A stretch of 64,000 bases of DNA from Streptomyces sp. C10-9-1 (GTDB taxonomy: Bacteria > Actinomycetota > Actinomycetes > Streptomycetales > Streptomycetaceae): assembly GCF_024497955.1 (NCBI RefSeq), contig NZ_JANHKP010000004.1, forward strand, positions 310,001 through 374,000, given 5' to 3'. Under the pieces are notes generated by a model. That model had not been told where the DNA came from and did not search any database. It saw only the letters and a program-made list of their open reading frames with translations. The position numbers and the translations under genes were made by a program. Shown in pieces: positions 34,319 to 43,489 of this stretch; position 1 is the first letter of the stretch, and each line of letters begins with the position of its first letter.

Positions 34319-36007
34319 CTACGGCCCGGTGATCTGCTCGCCCGCGTCCTGGGCGTCGCCGAGTGTGGAGATCCAGTCGGTGACCGTGGAGATGCCGTCC
34401 CCGAGGGCCTCCCAGTAGCCCTTGCCCTCGGCGATCCACCCCTGGAGCGGCGTCAGCTCCCAGATCAGCCAGCCGCCGATGAAGAGCAGCACGACCATGA
34501 CCAGGCAGCCCTTGAGGCAGCCCAGGCCCGGGATGCGGACGGGGTTGGCGCTGCGGCGCCGCGGCTCCCTGGGCTCCCGCGGCGGGCGTGCGGCGGGCTG
34601 CTGGGGCGGTGGCGGCTGCGGCGGCGTGTACGGCTGGGGTGCCTGCGGCTGCCGGTAGGGCTGGGGAGCCTGCGGCTGCCGGTACGGCTCGGGCTGCCGA
34701 GCGCCCCCCTGGTAGGGCGGAGGCGCGTAGGGCTGGGGCTGGGCCGACCTGTGCTGCGGAGGCTGGTGCCGCTGCGGAGGCTGCTGCGGCTGGGGCTGCG
34801 GCTGGCGCTGCGGACGGCGGCGCAGCGGGTCCTGACTCGGGTCCAGGTACTGCATCTGCGTCTGCTCGTTGCGGTCTCGGGCAGCCCTCAGCTGGGACTG
34901 CCAGGGGTGCGGCTCCTCCGGCCCCGGCACCGGCGGCATCACCGAGGTGGGGTCGGCGCCGCCGGGCGGACCGGTCTGCGGCAGCACGCTGGTGGCCCCG
35001 GAGGGGTCGTAGGCCGACGCACCGGAGGGGCCCGTGTTCGGCAGGACCTGGGTCGCGTCGGAGGCCCCCGGAGTGTCCGGAACGGGGGCGGGCGAGGGGT
35101 CGGGGGCGAGCAGCGCGCCGACCCCGAGCGCGGCGTCGACCTGGGCGGCGCCGGCGCGGACGCCGATCCCCTCGGCCACGGTGCGCAGCGCGCGGGCCAG
35201 GTTCTCGGCGCTGGGACGCTCCCCGGGCTCCTTGCGGAGGCAGCGCTCGATGACCGTCCACAGGGGCTCGGGAACGGTGGTGGGGCGGCGGGGCTCCTCG
35301 CTGAGGTGCCGGTGCAGCACCTCCAGGGCGGTGCCTCCGGAGAACGGGGGACGGCCGGTGACCAGCTCGTACAGCAGGATCCCGGCACCGTAGACGTCGA
35401 CGGCGGAGGTCTGGGGGCGCCCCTCGGCCGACTCCGGCGCTACGTACGCGGGCGTGCCGACGAACTCGTGGGTGCGGGTCAGCCCCGGGGAGTCGGCGAG
35501 CCGGGCGATGCCGAAGTCGGTGAGCATCGGGTGCATCTGGCCGTCCGCGTCGGTCCGCAGCAGGACGTTGGCGGGCTTCAGGTCCCGGTGCACGACCCCG
35601 TCCGCGTGGCTGGCGGCGAGCGCGTCGGCGATCTGCGCCGTCAGCAGCGAGGCGGCGACCGGGGACAGGGGTCCGCTCTCACGCAGGTAGCGGTGGAGGT
35701 CGGGGCCGTCGACCAGGTCCATGACCAGGGCGAGGAGGTCGCCCTCGACGACCAGGTCGCGGGTGCGCACGATGTTCGCATGGGTGAGCCGCAGCAGGAC
35801 GGAGCGCTCCCGCAGGAAGCGCATCACCACGTCCGCGTCGTTGGCGAGCTCCTCCTTGAGGACCTTGATCGCCACGGTCTCGCCGGGCTGCCCGGGAACG
35901 GCCGCCTCGGCGCCCGCCGTCTCCCTCTGGCGCGCACGCCAGACGGTGCCCGTGGCGCCGCGCCCGAGCGGCTCCTCGAGCAGGTACTTGCTGCCTACCG
36001 GCCGCAC
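34319..36007 (-). CDS. pkaA: Membrane Ser/Thr protein kinase PkaA
   Basis: The 562-residue kinase has Gly loop GRGATGTVW, Lys48 (VAIKVL), HRDLKPAN, DFGIARL and YVAPESAEG, with the kinase domain ending near residue 280. A Pro/Gln-rich linker of about 200 residues has repeated PYRQPQAPQ motifs. A Gly/Cys-rich segment and one membrane helix (about 498-518) follow, then a short outer C-terminus. GGGAG lies 7 bp before GTG 36007 (VRPVGSKYLLEEPL); the open frame extends further without similarity. It is divergent from the FHA-ATPase gene, and FHA domains bind phosphothreonine, so a functional link is plausible. Confidence 0.92.
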   Translation of the reverse strand: MRPVGSKYLLEEPLGRGATGTVWRARQRETAGAEAAVPGQPGETVAIKVLKEELANDADVVMRFLRERSVLLRLTHANIVRTRDLVVEGDLLALVMDLVDGPDLHRYLRESGPLSPVAASLLTAQIADALAASHADGVVHRDLKPANVLLRTDADGQMHPMLTDFGIARLADSPGLTRTHEFVGTPAYVAPESAEGRPQTSAVDVYGAGILLYELVTGRPPFSGGTALEVLHRHLSEEPRRPTTVPEPLWTVIERCLRKEPGERPSAENLARALRTVAEGIGVRAGAAQVDAALGVGALLAPDPSPAPVPDTPGASDATQVLPNTGPSGASAYDPSGATSVLPQTGPPGGADPTSVMPPVPGPEEPHPWQSQLRAARDRNEQTQMQYLDPSQDPLRRRPQRQPQPQPQQPPQRHQPPQHRSAQPQPYAPPPYQGGARQPEPYRQPQAPQPYRQPQAPQPYTPPQPPPPQQPAARPPREPREPRRRSANPVRIPGLGCLKGCLVMVVLLFIGGWLIWELTPLQGWIAEGKGYWEALGDGISTVTDWISTLGDAQDAGEQITGP

Positions 36008-36513
36008 GTCGCGCTCCCTGCTGATCGGGGTCCTCCATGGTCCGGGCCGCCGATGATCCTCTGATCCTGACGGCCGCCCGGTGTCCGGCCCACTGTAATG
36101 CCGTGGCGGGGGGCGTCGGCTGCCGCGCGGGCATCTCTTCCCCGGTCGCCCCTGCTCGAAGACAGACGCGGGCTTCGTACGCGCGGTTGCCGCACGGAAG
36201 AGGACGGAACGGTAACGAAGCTCACCTTTCCGGCATGACCCACCCGTGCTTCCGGGTCGACCAGGCACTTTTGCGCCCGGAGTCGACCATTCAAGATCAC
36301 TTATGGGTGGGGGCCGGGCGTGTTGCGCGCCACAGGTGCAAGGATGCCCTCAGCACAGAGCCACCCGGGCCCGCCCGGCGCGTCGGCGCGCCCGCGCCCG
36401 CGTGCCCCGGCGGCGGCCCGGGCCCTGTCTCCTGTGCCGACCTGCCGGGTGGGGGCGAGGCGATCAGGGCAGCTCCCCTGCCGGGCGACCGCGCAGAAGG
36501 GATTGCAGCCGCG
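36008..36513. other. Divergent regulatory gap between pkaA and the FHA-ATPase gene
   Basis: This 506-bp region has no gene I can support. It should contain the promoters of both flanking genes. An A/T-rich dip (about 36288-36306, ATTCAAGATCACTTATGG) is the best promoter candidate for the plus-strand gene, but I could not match hexamers. The FHA frame stays open through the region without family similarity. Confidence 0.5.
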
Positions 36514-39500
36514 ATGCAGATCCGGTTCACCGTGCTCGGGCCGCGCGGCGGCCCGGCCGCCTCGGCGGGACGCGCCTGCGACGTGCTGGTCACCGCCCCG
36601 GCCGGTACCGCGCTGGGCGCGGTCGCCTCGGGGCTGGCCTCGGCGGTGACCGGCCCGGAGGGCGCCTCCTCCGGTTCCGTGGTGCTGTACGCCGGCTCCG
36701 AGCGGCTGGACCCCCGGCGCAGCACCCTGGGCGTGCCTCCCCTGCTGGACGGCGCGGTGCTCTCCCTCCACTCCCCCGCCGCGGAGGAGTCCGGCGCCGC
36801 GGACGCCGCGGCCCGGCTCCACGTGGTCGCCGGGCCGGACGCGGGCGGGGTCCACCTGCTGCACGGCGGACGGGTCGGCGTGGGCCGCTCGGCCGAGGCC
36901 GACGTCGCGGTCGACGACCCGGACGTCTCCCGCTTCCACTGCGAGGTGACGGTCGGCGAGGACGGCCGCGTCACCGTGGCGGACCTCGGCTCCACCAACG
37001 GGACCACCGTCGACGGCTCTCCCGTGCGCGAGCGCCCGGTCCGCCTGGCCCCGGGCGCGCTGCTGCGGGTCGGCGAGTCGGTGCTGCGGCTGGCGGCCCC
37101 CGGCCCCGCGGAGCCGCTGCCGACAGCCCCCGACGGCGAGGGCCACCTGCGGGTGGGCCGCCCCGTCGGGTCCTCCCCGGACGGCGGCGGCCCCCCGGCG
37201 CAGGACCGCGTCGCCGACGCGGTGCCCGCGGCCCCCGGCCGTTCCCCGGCGGGGCCGGTCGCCCACGGCGGCCTCCGGGTGCCCGCCCAGTACGCGCCCT
37301 CCGGCCCGCACGCGCCGTCCGCCGCGCCCCCGGCCACCGGCCCGCACGCCTCCTCCGGCGCTGCCACCCACGGCCGCCCGCTCGACCTGTCCGGCGGACC
37401 GGGTCTGCCGTCCGTCTCCCCGGACGCCCCCGCCGGGGAGACGGACGGGGACGGCGGCCCCGGCGCCCCCGCCGCGACCGCACCGGGTCAGCGCCGCCGG
37501 GGCATAGGAGCCTGGGCGCGCCGGCTGGCCGGCGCCCGGGAGGCGGACGCCGAGCCCGCCCGGGAGGACGGCCGGCCGCCGGCCCGGCCCGACGGCACCG
37601 GAGCGGAGCGCTGGCCCGACCCCGCCGCCCTGCTGCTGGACGCGCTGCGCCCGGGGCCCCGGCTGTGGGAGCGGGACGGCGCGCATCCGGAGTCGCTGGT
37701 GGTGCGACTCGGCACCGCGGACCGGGCGGACCTGGCGTCCGTCCCCGTGACCGTCGGGCTGCGGGAGGCGGGTTCCCTCGGGCTCGCCGGGCCGAGGGCC
37801 CGCCTGACCGGCCTGGCCCGCTCGGTGGTCGCCCAGCTCGCCGCGCTGCACTCGCCCGCCGGGCTGGAGCTGGTGCTGATCGCGGCGGAGCGGCCCCAGG
37901 AGGCCGGGGAGCGCGCACGGGAGTGGGGCTGGCTGGGCTGGCTCCCCCATCTGCGGCCCGCGCACGGCCAGGACTGCCGCCTGCTGCTCGCCTTCGACCG
38001 GGACCAGGCGGCCGCCCGCACGGCCGAGCTGACCCGGCGCCTGGACGACGGCCCCCTCGGCCCGGGGTGGCCGAGCGCCGACCGCGCCGCCGTGGCCGAG
38101 GCCGCCGCGCGCCACACCGGACCGCGCACGGTCGTCGTGGTGGACGGCGACCCGGGCACGGCGGCCCTGCGCGAGGCGCTCGCCCGGCTGGCGGAGGCCG
38201 GGCCTGCCGCGGGGATCCACCTGGTGTGCCTCGCCGAGACCCCGGCCGCCTCGCCCCTGTCCCCGGTGGCCGCCACCTACGAGGCGGCGTGCGCGGCCTC
38301 GCGGCCCTTCCGGGAGTGCGGCGCGGTCGGCCTGCTGAGCGGCGAGGTCGCGACGGCGCTGCGGGTGCTGCGGGTCGCGGGCGGCCGCACCGCGGGGCAC
38401 GGCACGGTCGGGACCGGTGACGGCGTCTCCGTGGCCTGGGCCGAGCGCTTCGGCCGCGCCCTGGCCCCGCTGCGCGCCGAGGGCGGCACCGGGGAGGGCC
38501 GGGTGTCGGCCCTGCCACGCAGCGCCCGCCTGCTGGACGAACTGGGGCTGGCCCGGGCCACGCCCGCGTCCCTGATGGCCCGCTGGGCGTCGGCCGGGGA
38601 CACGACGGTGGTGCTCGGCGCCGGGCCGCAGGGCCCGGTGTCCGTGGACCTGGCCGCGGAGGGACCGCATCTGCTGGTCGAGGGTCCCGCGGGCTGCGGG
38701 CGCACCGAGCTGCTGCGGTCGGTGGCGGCGTCCCTGGCGGCGGCCGCCCGGCCGGACCGGCTGGGGCTGCTGCTGGTCGACGGGGCGGCGGGCGAGCGCG
38801 GGGGCGGACTGGCGGCGTGCGCCGAACTGCCCCACGTCATGGAGCACCTGGCGGCCGGGGACCCCGTGCGGATGCGGGCCTTCGCCCAGGCTCTGGGCGG
38901 GGAGCTGAAGCGCCGTGCCGAGCTGCTGGCGGACACGGACTTCGCCGCCTGGCACGCCGCACGCCGCGGCGGGGGCCGCGTGGTCGGGCCGCGGACGGCC
39001 CCCGAGGCCTCCGACGACCGCGGGGACCTGCACTCCCCGCCCTCGGGCACGCTCCGGCTGCGCCCCGGGGGCCGTACCGAGCCTCCGGGACCGGACCCGC
39101 TGCCGCGGCTGGTGGTCCTGGTGGACGACTTCGACGCGCTGGTGGACCCCGCGCTCGGCAGCCCGGGCCGCCCGGCCGCCGGTTCCGTGGTGCGCGCCCT
39201 GGAGGCCGTGGCCCGCGAGGGAGGACGCCTCGGGGTGCACCTGGTCGCCTCCTCCGCCCGCCCCGACCGGACGGCGGACACCCGGCTCGCCGAGGAGGCC
39301 CGCCTGCGGGTGGTCCTCCAGGCGCCCGCGGTCGCACCGGGGCCGGACGACCCGGCCCCGGGCCGGGGCGCGGTGGGGCATCCCGACGGACGGACCACCG
39401 CCTTCCAGGGCGGCCGGGTGACCGGCCGCATCCCGCGCACCGCGACCCTGCGTCCGACGGTGGTGCCGCTGGAGTGGGAGCGGATGGGGGACCCGCCGAC

Positions 39501-39630
39501 CCGGCGCCCGGTGCGCGAGCTGGGCAACGGCCCCACCGACCTGGCCCTGCTGGCGAGCGCGCTGGAGCGGGCGGCCCGCTCGGTGTCGGCGCAGCCCCCG
39601 GCTCCCCTGGTCCCGGCCCACCGGCCCTGA
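36514..39630 (+). CDS. FHA domain / EccC-FtsK-SpoIIIE-like ATPase with altered Walker A
   Basis: The 1,038-residue protein starts with a ubiquitin/YukD-like region (1-95), then an FHA phosphothreonine-binding domain (102-193: GRSAEADVAVDDPDVSRFHCEV and LGSTNGTTVDG). A Pro/Ala-rich linker (about 195-370) follows. The rest resembles type VII secretion EccC (VTVGLREAGSLGLAGPRARLTGLARSVVAQLAALHSPAGLEL). The nucleotide loop reads GPAGCGRTE (724-732), so the usual Walker A Lys is Arg730. A Walker B-like VVLVDDFDAL is present. Only one complete ATPase module is visible; EccC has three. No EsxA/B, EccB/D/E or mycosin genes are in the window. ATG 36514 begins MQIRFTVLGP. It is probably a signalling or regulatory relative of EccC. 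Confidence 0.85.
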   Translation: MQIRFTVLGPRGGPAASAGRACDVLVTAPAGTALGAVASGLASAVTGPEGASSGSVVLYAGSERLDPRRSTLGVPPLLDGAVLSLHSPAAEESGAADAAARLHVVAGPDAGGVHLLHGGRVGVGRSAEADVAVDDPDVSRFHCEVTVGEDGRVTVADLGSTNGTTVDGSPVRERPVRLAPGALLRVGESVLRLAAPGPAEPLPTAPDGEGHLRVGRPVGSSPDGGGPPAQDRVADAVPAAPGRSPAGPVAHGGLRVPAQYAPSGPHAPSAAPPATGPHASSGAATHGRPLDLSGGPGLPSVSPDAPAGETDGDGGPGAPAATAPGQRRRGIGAWARRLAGAREADAEPAREDGRPPARPDGTGAERWPDPAALLLDALRPGPRLWERDGAHPESLVVRLGTADRADLASVPVTVGLREAGSLGLAGPRARLTGLARSVVAQLAALHSPAGLELVLIAAERPQEAGERAREWGWLGWLPHLRPAHGQDCRLLLAFDRDQAAARTAELTRRLDDGPLGPGWPSADRAAVAEAAARHTGPRTVVVVDGDPGTAALREALARLAEAGPAAGIHLVCLAETPAASPLSPVAATYEAACAASRPFRECGAVGLLSGEVATALRVLRVAGGRTAGHGTVGTGDGVSVAWAERFGRALAPLRAEGGTGEGRVSALPRSARLLDELGLARATPASLMARWASAGDTTVVLGAGPQGPVSVDLAAEGPHLLVEGPAGCGRTELLRSVAASLAAAARPDRLGLLLVDGAAGERGGGLAACAELPHVMEHLAAGDPVRMRAFAQALGGELKRRAELLADTDFAAWHAARRGGGRVVGPRTAPEASDDRGDLHSPPSGTLRLRPGGRTEPPGPDPLPRLVVLVDDFDALVDPALGSPGRPAAGSVVRALEAVAREGGRLGVHLVASSARPDRTADTRLAEEARLRVVLQAPAVAPGPDDPAPGRGAVGHPDGRTTAFQGGRVTGRIPRTATLRPTVVPLEWERMGDPPTRRPVRELGNGPTDLALLASALERAARSVSAQPPAPLVPAHRP

Positions 39631-39733
39631 GCACGCGGGGCAGCGGGGCCGCTGGTCCTAATCGGCCGCCCCCGCGCCGCTGACGCCACGTCACAAGCCC
39701 ATCACGAAGGGCCCGTCGGCCCCGAGCGCGGTA

Positions 39734-39762
39734 TTGCGACACCCCGGAGCCGGGCGTACACC
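39734..39762 (+). promoter_or_regulatory. Candidate promoter for the second sugar importer
   Basis: TTGCGA (39734-39739) and TACACC (39757-39762) are spaced by 17 bp, 40 bp before the lipoprotein start. The -10 lacks the final T, so this is tentative. Confidence 0.35.
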
Positions 39763-39802
39763 TGCTGTAACGGGACAGCAGCCACGGGAGAGGCGGGCAG
39801 CG

Positions 39803-41155
39803 ATGCGCACAACTCTTCGTACGGGCAGGGCCGCGGTGGCGGCCGCGGCGGTCGGGGCGCTGGCACTCGCCGGCTGCGGCGGGGGCGACGGGGGCGGGCC
39901 CGGGGACGGCGCGGACGGCGGCGCGGCCCGCACCGTCGAACTCCCCCGCCTGGACGGTGAGTCGCTACAGGTCGCCGCGGTGTGGAGCGGCCCCGAGCAG
40001 GAGAACTTCACCAGGGTGCTGGAGGAGTTCGAGCGCCGCACCGGCGCCGAGGTCGCCTTCGTGCCCGCCCAGGACCCTATCGTCACCTTCCTGGGCACGA
40101 AGATCGCCGGCGGCAGTCCTCCGGACGTGGCGATGCTGCCCCAGGTCGGAGCAGTCGAGCAGGCCGTGGAGCGCGGCTGGGCGAAGCCGGTCGGGCCGGA
40201 GGCGGCGGCGCAGCTGGAGAAGAACTACTCCCCCGGCTGGCGGGAGCTCGGCACCGTGGACGGGACCGCGTACGCGGTGTACTACAAGGCCGCCAACAAG
40301 TCCCTGGTCTGGTACAACAGCGCGGTCTTCGAGAACGCGGGGGTGGACGAGCCGGCCACCTGGGAGGAGTTCCTCCGCACGGCGCGGACCGTCTCGGCCT
40401 CGGGTGTCACCCCGGTCTCCGTCGCCGGTGCGGACGGCTGGACCCTCACCGACTGGTTCGAGAACGTCTACCTCTCGCAGGCGGGGCCGGAGTCGTACGA
40501 CCGGCTGGGGCGGCACGAGATCCCGTGGACCGACCCGTCGGTGGCGCGGGCCCTGACCACGCTCGCCGAGCTCTTCGGCGACGAGTCGCTGATCGCGGGC
40601 GGGGCGGACGGCGCCCTCCAGACGGAGTTCCCGGCCTCGGTGACGCAGACCTTCACCGGAGGCGAGGCCCCCCGGGCGGCCATGGTCTTCGAGGGGGACT
40701 TCGTGGCCGTCAACATCGCGCAGACGGACGCGGAGATCGGGACGGACGCCCGGGTCTTCCCGTTCCCGGCCGTGGGCGGCAAGGCCCCGGTGGTGACCGG
40801 GGGCGACGCGGCGGTGGCCCTGAGGGACGGCGAGGGCGCCCAGGCGCTGCTGACCTTCCTGGCGTCCCCGGACGCGGCGGCCATCTCGGCGGGGGCGGGC
40901 GGCTTCCTGTCGCCGAACAAGGCTCTGGACCCCGGCGCCTATCCGGACGACGTGCAGCGGGGCATCGCCGAGGCGCTGATCGCGGCGGGCGACGACTTCC
41001 GCTTCGACATGTCGGACCGGATGCCGCAGTCCTTCGGCGGGACACCGGGCAAGGGGGCGTGGAAGGCCCTCCAGGACTTCCTGAAGAACCCGCGGGACGT
41101 GGCGGGCACCCAGCGGAGGCTGGAGTCCGACGCGGCCGCGGCCTACCGGGACTGA
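39803..41155 (+). CDS. Sugar ABC transporter substrate-binding lipoprotein
   Basis: The 450-residue family 1 solute-binding protein has a signal peptide ending in LALAGC (lipid-modified Cys25), then a Gly/Asp-rich tether. The mature part shows VAAVWSGPEQENFTRVLEEFERRTGAEV, GGSPPDVAMLPQVG and AAMVFEGDFVAV. GGGAGAGGCGGG precedes ATG 39803. It begins a three-gene importer with two permeases and no ATPase. The ligand is unknown: probably an oligosaccharide or glycoside by family, with no catabolic gene adjacent to narrow it. Confidence 0.93.
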   Translation: MRTTLRTGRAAVAAAAVGALALAGCGGGDGGGPGDGADGGAARTVELPRLDGESLQVAAVWSGPEQENFTRVLEEFERRTGAEVAFVPAQDPIVTFLGTKIAGGSPPDVAMLPQVGAVEQAVERGWAKPVGPEAAAQLEKNYSPGWRELGTVDGTAYAVYYKAANKSLVWYNSAVFENAGVDEPATWEEFLRTARTVSASGVTPVSVAGADGWTLTDWFENVYLSQAGPESYDRLGRHEIPWTDPSVARALTTLAELFGDESLIAGGADGALQTEFPASVTQTFTGGEAPRAAMVFEGDFVAVNIAQTDAEIGTDARVFPFPAVGGKAPVVTGGDAAVALRDGEGAQALLTFLASPDAAAISAGAGGFLSPNKALDPGAYPDDVQRGIAEALIAAGDDFRFDMSDRMPQSFGGTPGKGAWKALQDFLKNPRDVAGTQRRLESDAAAAYRD

Positions 41156-41159
41156 GGCC

Positions 41160-42497
41160 GTGGCCGCCGCGGCGAAGGGGGGCGCGGCGCGGTCCTCGCC
41201 CCCCGCGGGCGGGCGCCGGGCCGGCACCCGCCGGGCGGTGGCGGGGCTCTTCCTGCTGCCCGCCCTGGTCCTGCTCGGTGCCCTCGTGCTGTACCCGATC
41301 GGCTACTCGGTGCACCGCTCGTTCTTCGACCGCTCCGGGGCCTTCGCGGGGGTCGGCAACTACGTCGTGATCTTCACGGACGACACCGTCCTGACGGCCG
41401 TGCGCAACAACGCGGTGTGGGTGGTGCTCGCGCCCACCGCGGCCACCGCGCTGGGGCTGGTCTTCGCGGTGCTGACCGAACGGGTGCGCTGGGCGACCGC
41501 GTTCAAGCTGGTCGTCTTCATGCCGATGGCGGTCTCGATGCTCGCCGCCGGCATCATCTTCCGGCTCGTGTACGAGCAGGACCCGGAGCGCGGGGTGGCC
41601 AACGCCGTGGCCGTCGGCGTCCACGACGTCTTCCACGAGGCCGGGGGCTTCCCCAGGGCGCGCCCCCTGCCCGAACATCCGCTCCGGGACGGCGGAGAGG
41701 GCGCGTTCGTCACCCGGGAGCCGGTGGCCGCGGGCGCGGCGGTGCTGCTGCCCCTGGTCGGGGTGGCCCCGGCGGACCTGCCGTCCGGCGCCCGCCCGGC
41801 GCGGGTCCCCCGCGCGCCCGAGGAGGGCGTCGGGGGAACGGCGTGGCTGGACTTCACGCGGGGCGGCGGAGGCGCGCCGAACGTCGTCGATCCCGGGGAG
41901 CGCGGCCTGGAGGGGCTCGTGGTCCAGGCGGTGCGGGACGGGTCGGTGGTCGCCGAGACCCGGGCCGCGGCGGACGGTTCCTTCACCCTGCCCCCCGCGG
42001 CGGAGGGCGCGGTGCTGCGCCTGCCGGCCGAGAACTTCCGGGAGCCCTACAACGGTGTGAGCTGGCTCGGCCCGGCCCTCGTCACGCCGGCGATCATCGG
42101 CAGCTACGTCTGGATGTGGGCGGGCTTCGCGATGGTGCTGATCGCGGCCGGTCTCGCGGGGGTCCCGAGGGAGCTGATGGAGGCCGCCCGGGTGGACGGG
42201 GCGAGCGAGTGGCAGGTCTTCCGCAGGATCACCGTGCCGCTGCTGGCGCCCGTGCTGGCGGTGGTCCTGGTGACCTTGACGATCAACGTTCTGAAGATAT
42301 TCGACCTGGTGTTCGTCATCGCCCCGGGCTCCTCCCAGGACGACGCCAACGTACTGGCCCTCCAGTTGTACCGGTCCTCCTTCGGCACGGACGCGGATCC
42401 GGGGCTGGGGAGCGCGATCGCGGTCCTGCTGCTCGTGCTGGTGCTGCCGGTGATGGTCGCGAACATCCGCCGGATACGAAGGGAGGCCAGCCGATGA
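41160..42497 (+). CDS. MalF-type sugar ABC permease with inserted extracytoplasmic domain
   Basis: The 445-residue permease is about 130-150 residues longer than usual. Membrane helices 1-3 (about 26-50, 84-105, 113-136) end at FRLVYEQDPERGVANAV, the family position before helix 4. Residues ~151-299 are an insertion, and the normal sequence resumes at VSWLGPALVTPAIIGSYVWMW. The C-terminal part of the insertion (about 249-293: GLVVQAVRDGSVVAETRAAADGSFTLPP) looks like a small CarboxypepD-reg/transthyretin-like beta sandwich. The EAA loop is intact (PRELMEAARVDGASEWQVFRR). The frame and GC bias are continuous. GTG 41160 is 4 bp after the lipoprotein stop. The inserted loop should face outside, where the binding protein docks. 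Confidence 0.92.
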   Translation: MAAAAKGGAARSSPPAGGRRAGTRRAVAGLFLLPALVLLGALVLYPIGYSVHRSFFDRSGAFAGVGNYVVIFTDDTVLTAVRNNAVWVVLAPTAATALGLVFAVLTERVRWATAFKLVVFMPMAVSMLAAGIIFRLVYEQDPERGVANAVAVGVHDVFHEAGGFPRARPLPEHPLRDGGEGAFVTREPVAAGAAVLLPLVGVAPADLPSGARPARVPRAPEEGVGGTAWLDFTRGGGGAPNVVDPGERGLEGLVVQAVRDGSVVAETRAAADGSFTLPPAAEGAVLRLPAENFREPYNGVSWLGPALVTPAIIGSYVWMWAGFAMVLIAAGLAGVPRELMEAARVDGASEWQVFRRITVPLLAPVLAVVLVTLTINVLKIFDLVFVIAPGSSQDDANVLALQLYRSSFGTDADPGLGSAIAVLLLVLVLPVMVANIRRIRREASR

Positions 42498-43435
42498 GCG
42501 CACCGACCGCACCGTCCGGCCGGGCGGCCGAGGGGGGCGCCGCGCGGGCCCGGGCCGACCGGCGGTCCGGACCCGCCTCCGCCCGGCCCTCGGCAGCGGC
42601 ACGGGCCGCCGCACGGGTGGGCGGCGGTGCGGTGCGGGTGTTCCTGGTACTGACCGCGCTCTTCTGGCTGACGCCCACGGTCGGCCTGCTGCTCTCCTCG
42701 CTGCGCGCACCGGGCGACATCGCCGCGAGCGGCTGGTGGCGGGTGCTGACCGCCCCGGCGCAGCTGACCGGGGAGAACTACGCGCGCCTGCTGGAGAACG
42801 AGGCGGTCACCCGCTCCCTGCTGTCCACCGCGATGATCACCGTGCCCTCCACGGTGCTCCTCGTGGTGGTCGGGGCGCTCGCCGGGTACGCCTTCGCCTG
42901 GATGGACTTCCCCGGCCGGGACGCGCTGTTCCTGGTGGTGGTCGGTCTGCTGGTGGTCCCGGTGCAGGTGGCGCTGCTGCCGGTCTCGGAACTCTTCGGC
43001 GTGGTCGGCCTCTTCGAGACCACGCTCGGGGTGGTCCTGTTCCATGTGGCCTTCGGGCTGCCGTTCGCCGTCTTCCTGCTGCGGAACTTCTTCGCGCAGA
43101 TCCCCCGGGAGCTGCTGGAGGCCGCCCGGCTCGACGGGGCGGGCGAGGTGCGGCTCTTCACCCGGGTGGTGCTGCCCCTCGGCGGACCGGCGATCGCCTC
43201 CCTGGCGATCTTCCAGTTCCTGTGGGTGTGGAACGACATGCTGGTGGCGCTGGTCTTCGCGGACCCCGGCGGGGCGCCGATCACGGTGGTGCTCCAGCAG
43301 CAGGTGCGGCAGTTCGGGAACAACGTGGACGTGCTCGCCCCGGGGGCGTTCGTGTCGATGCTGGTGCCGCTGGCGGTGTTCTTCGCCTTCCAGCGCCAGT
43401 TCGTCTCCGGTGTGATGGCGGGCGCGGTCAAGTAG
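42494..43435 (+). CDS. MalG-type sugar ABC transporter permease
   Basis: The 313-residue permease has an Ala/Arg-rich cytoplasmic N-terminus of about 45 residues and six membrane helices. The EAA motif is PRELLEAARLDGAGEVRLFTR. ATG 42494 overlaps the upstream stop (ATGA), so translation is coupled with the unusual MalF-type partner. It ends the importer operon, and a TetR gene converges on it. The ATPase must come from elsewhere (MsiK-type). Confidence 0.95.
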   Translation: MSAPTAPSGRAAEGGAARARADRRSGPASARPSAAARAAARVGGGAVRVFLVLTALFWLTPTVGLLLSSLRAPGDIAASGWWRVLTAPAQLTGENYARLLENEAVTRSLLSTAMITVPSTVLLVVVGALAGYAFAWMDFPGRDALFLVVVGLLVVPVQVALLPVSELFGVVGLFETTLGVVLFHVAFGLPFAVFLLRNFFAQIPRELLEAARLDGAGEVRLFTRVVLPLGGPAIASLAIFQFLWVWNDMLVALVFADPGGAPITVVLQQQVRQFGNNVDVLAPGAFVSMLVPLAVFFAFQRQFVSGVMAGAVK

Positions 43436-43489
43436 CGGCCGGGCGGGCCGGTCACGCACCGGGTCCGGAGGGACGGCCCGCGGGGGCGG

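Noticed and set aside
36514..39630. A type VII secretion locus.
   Set aside because: Only the EccC-like protein is present; no Esx, EccB/D/E or mycosin genes occur in the window.
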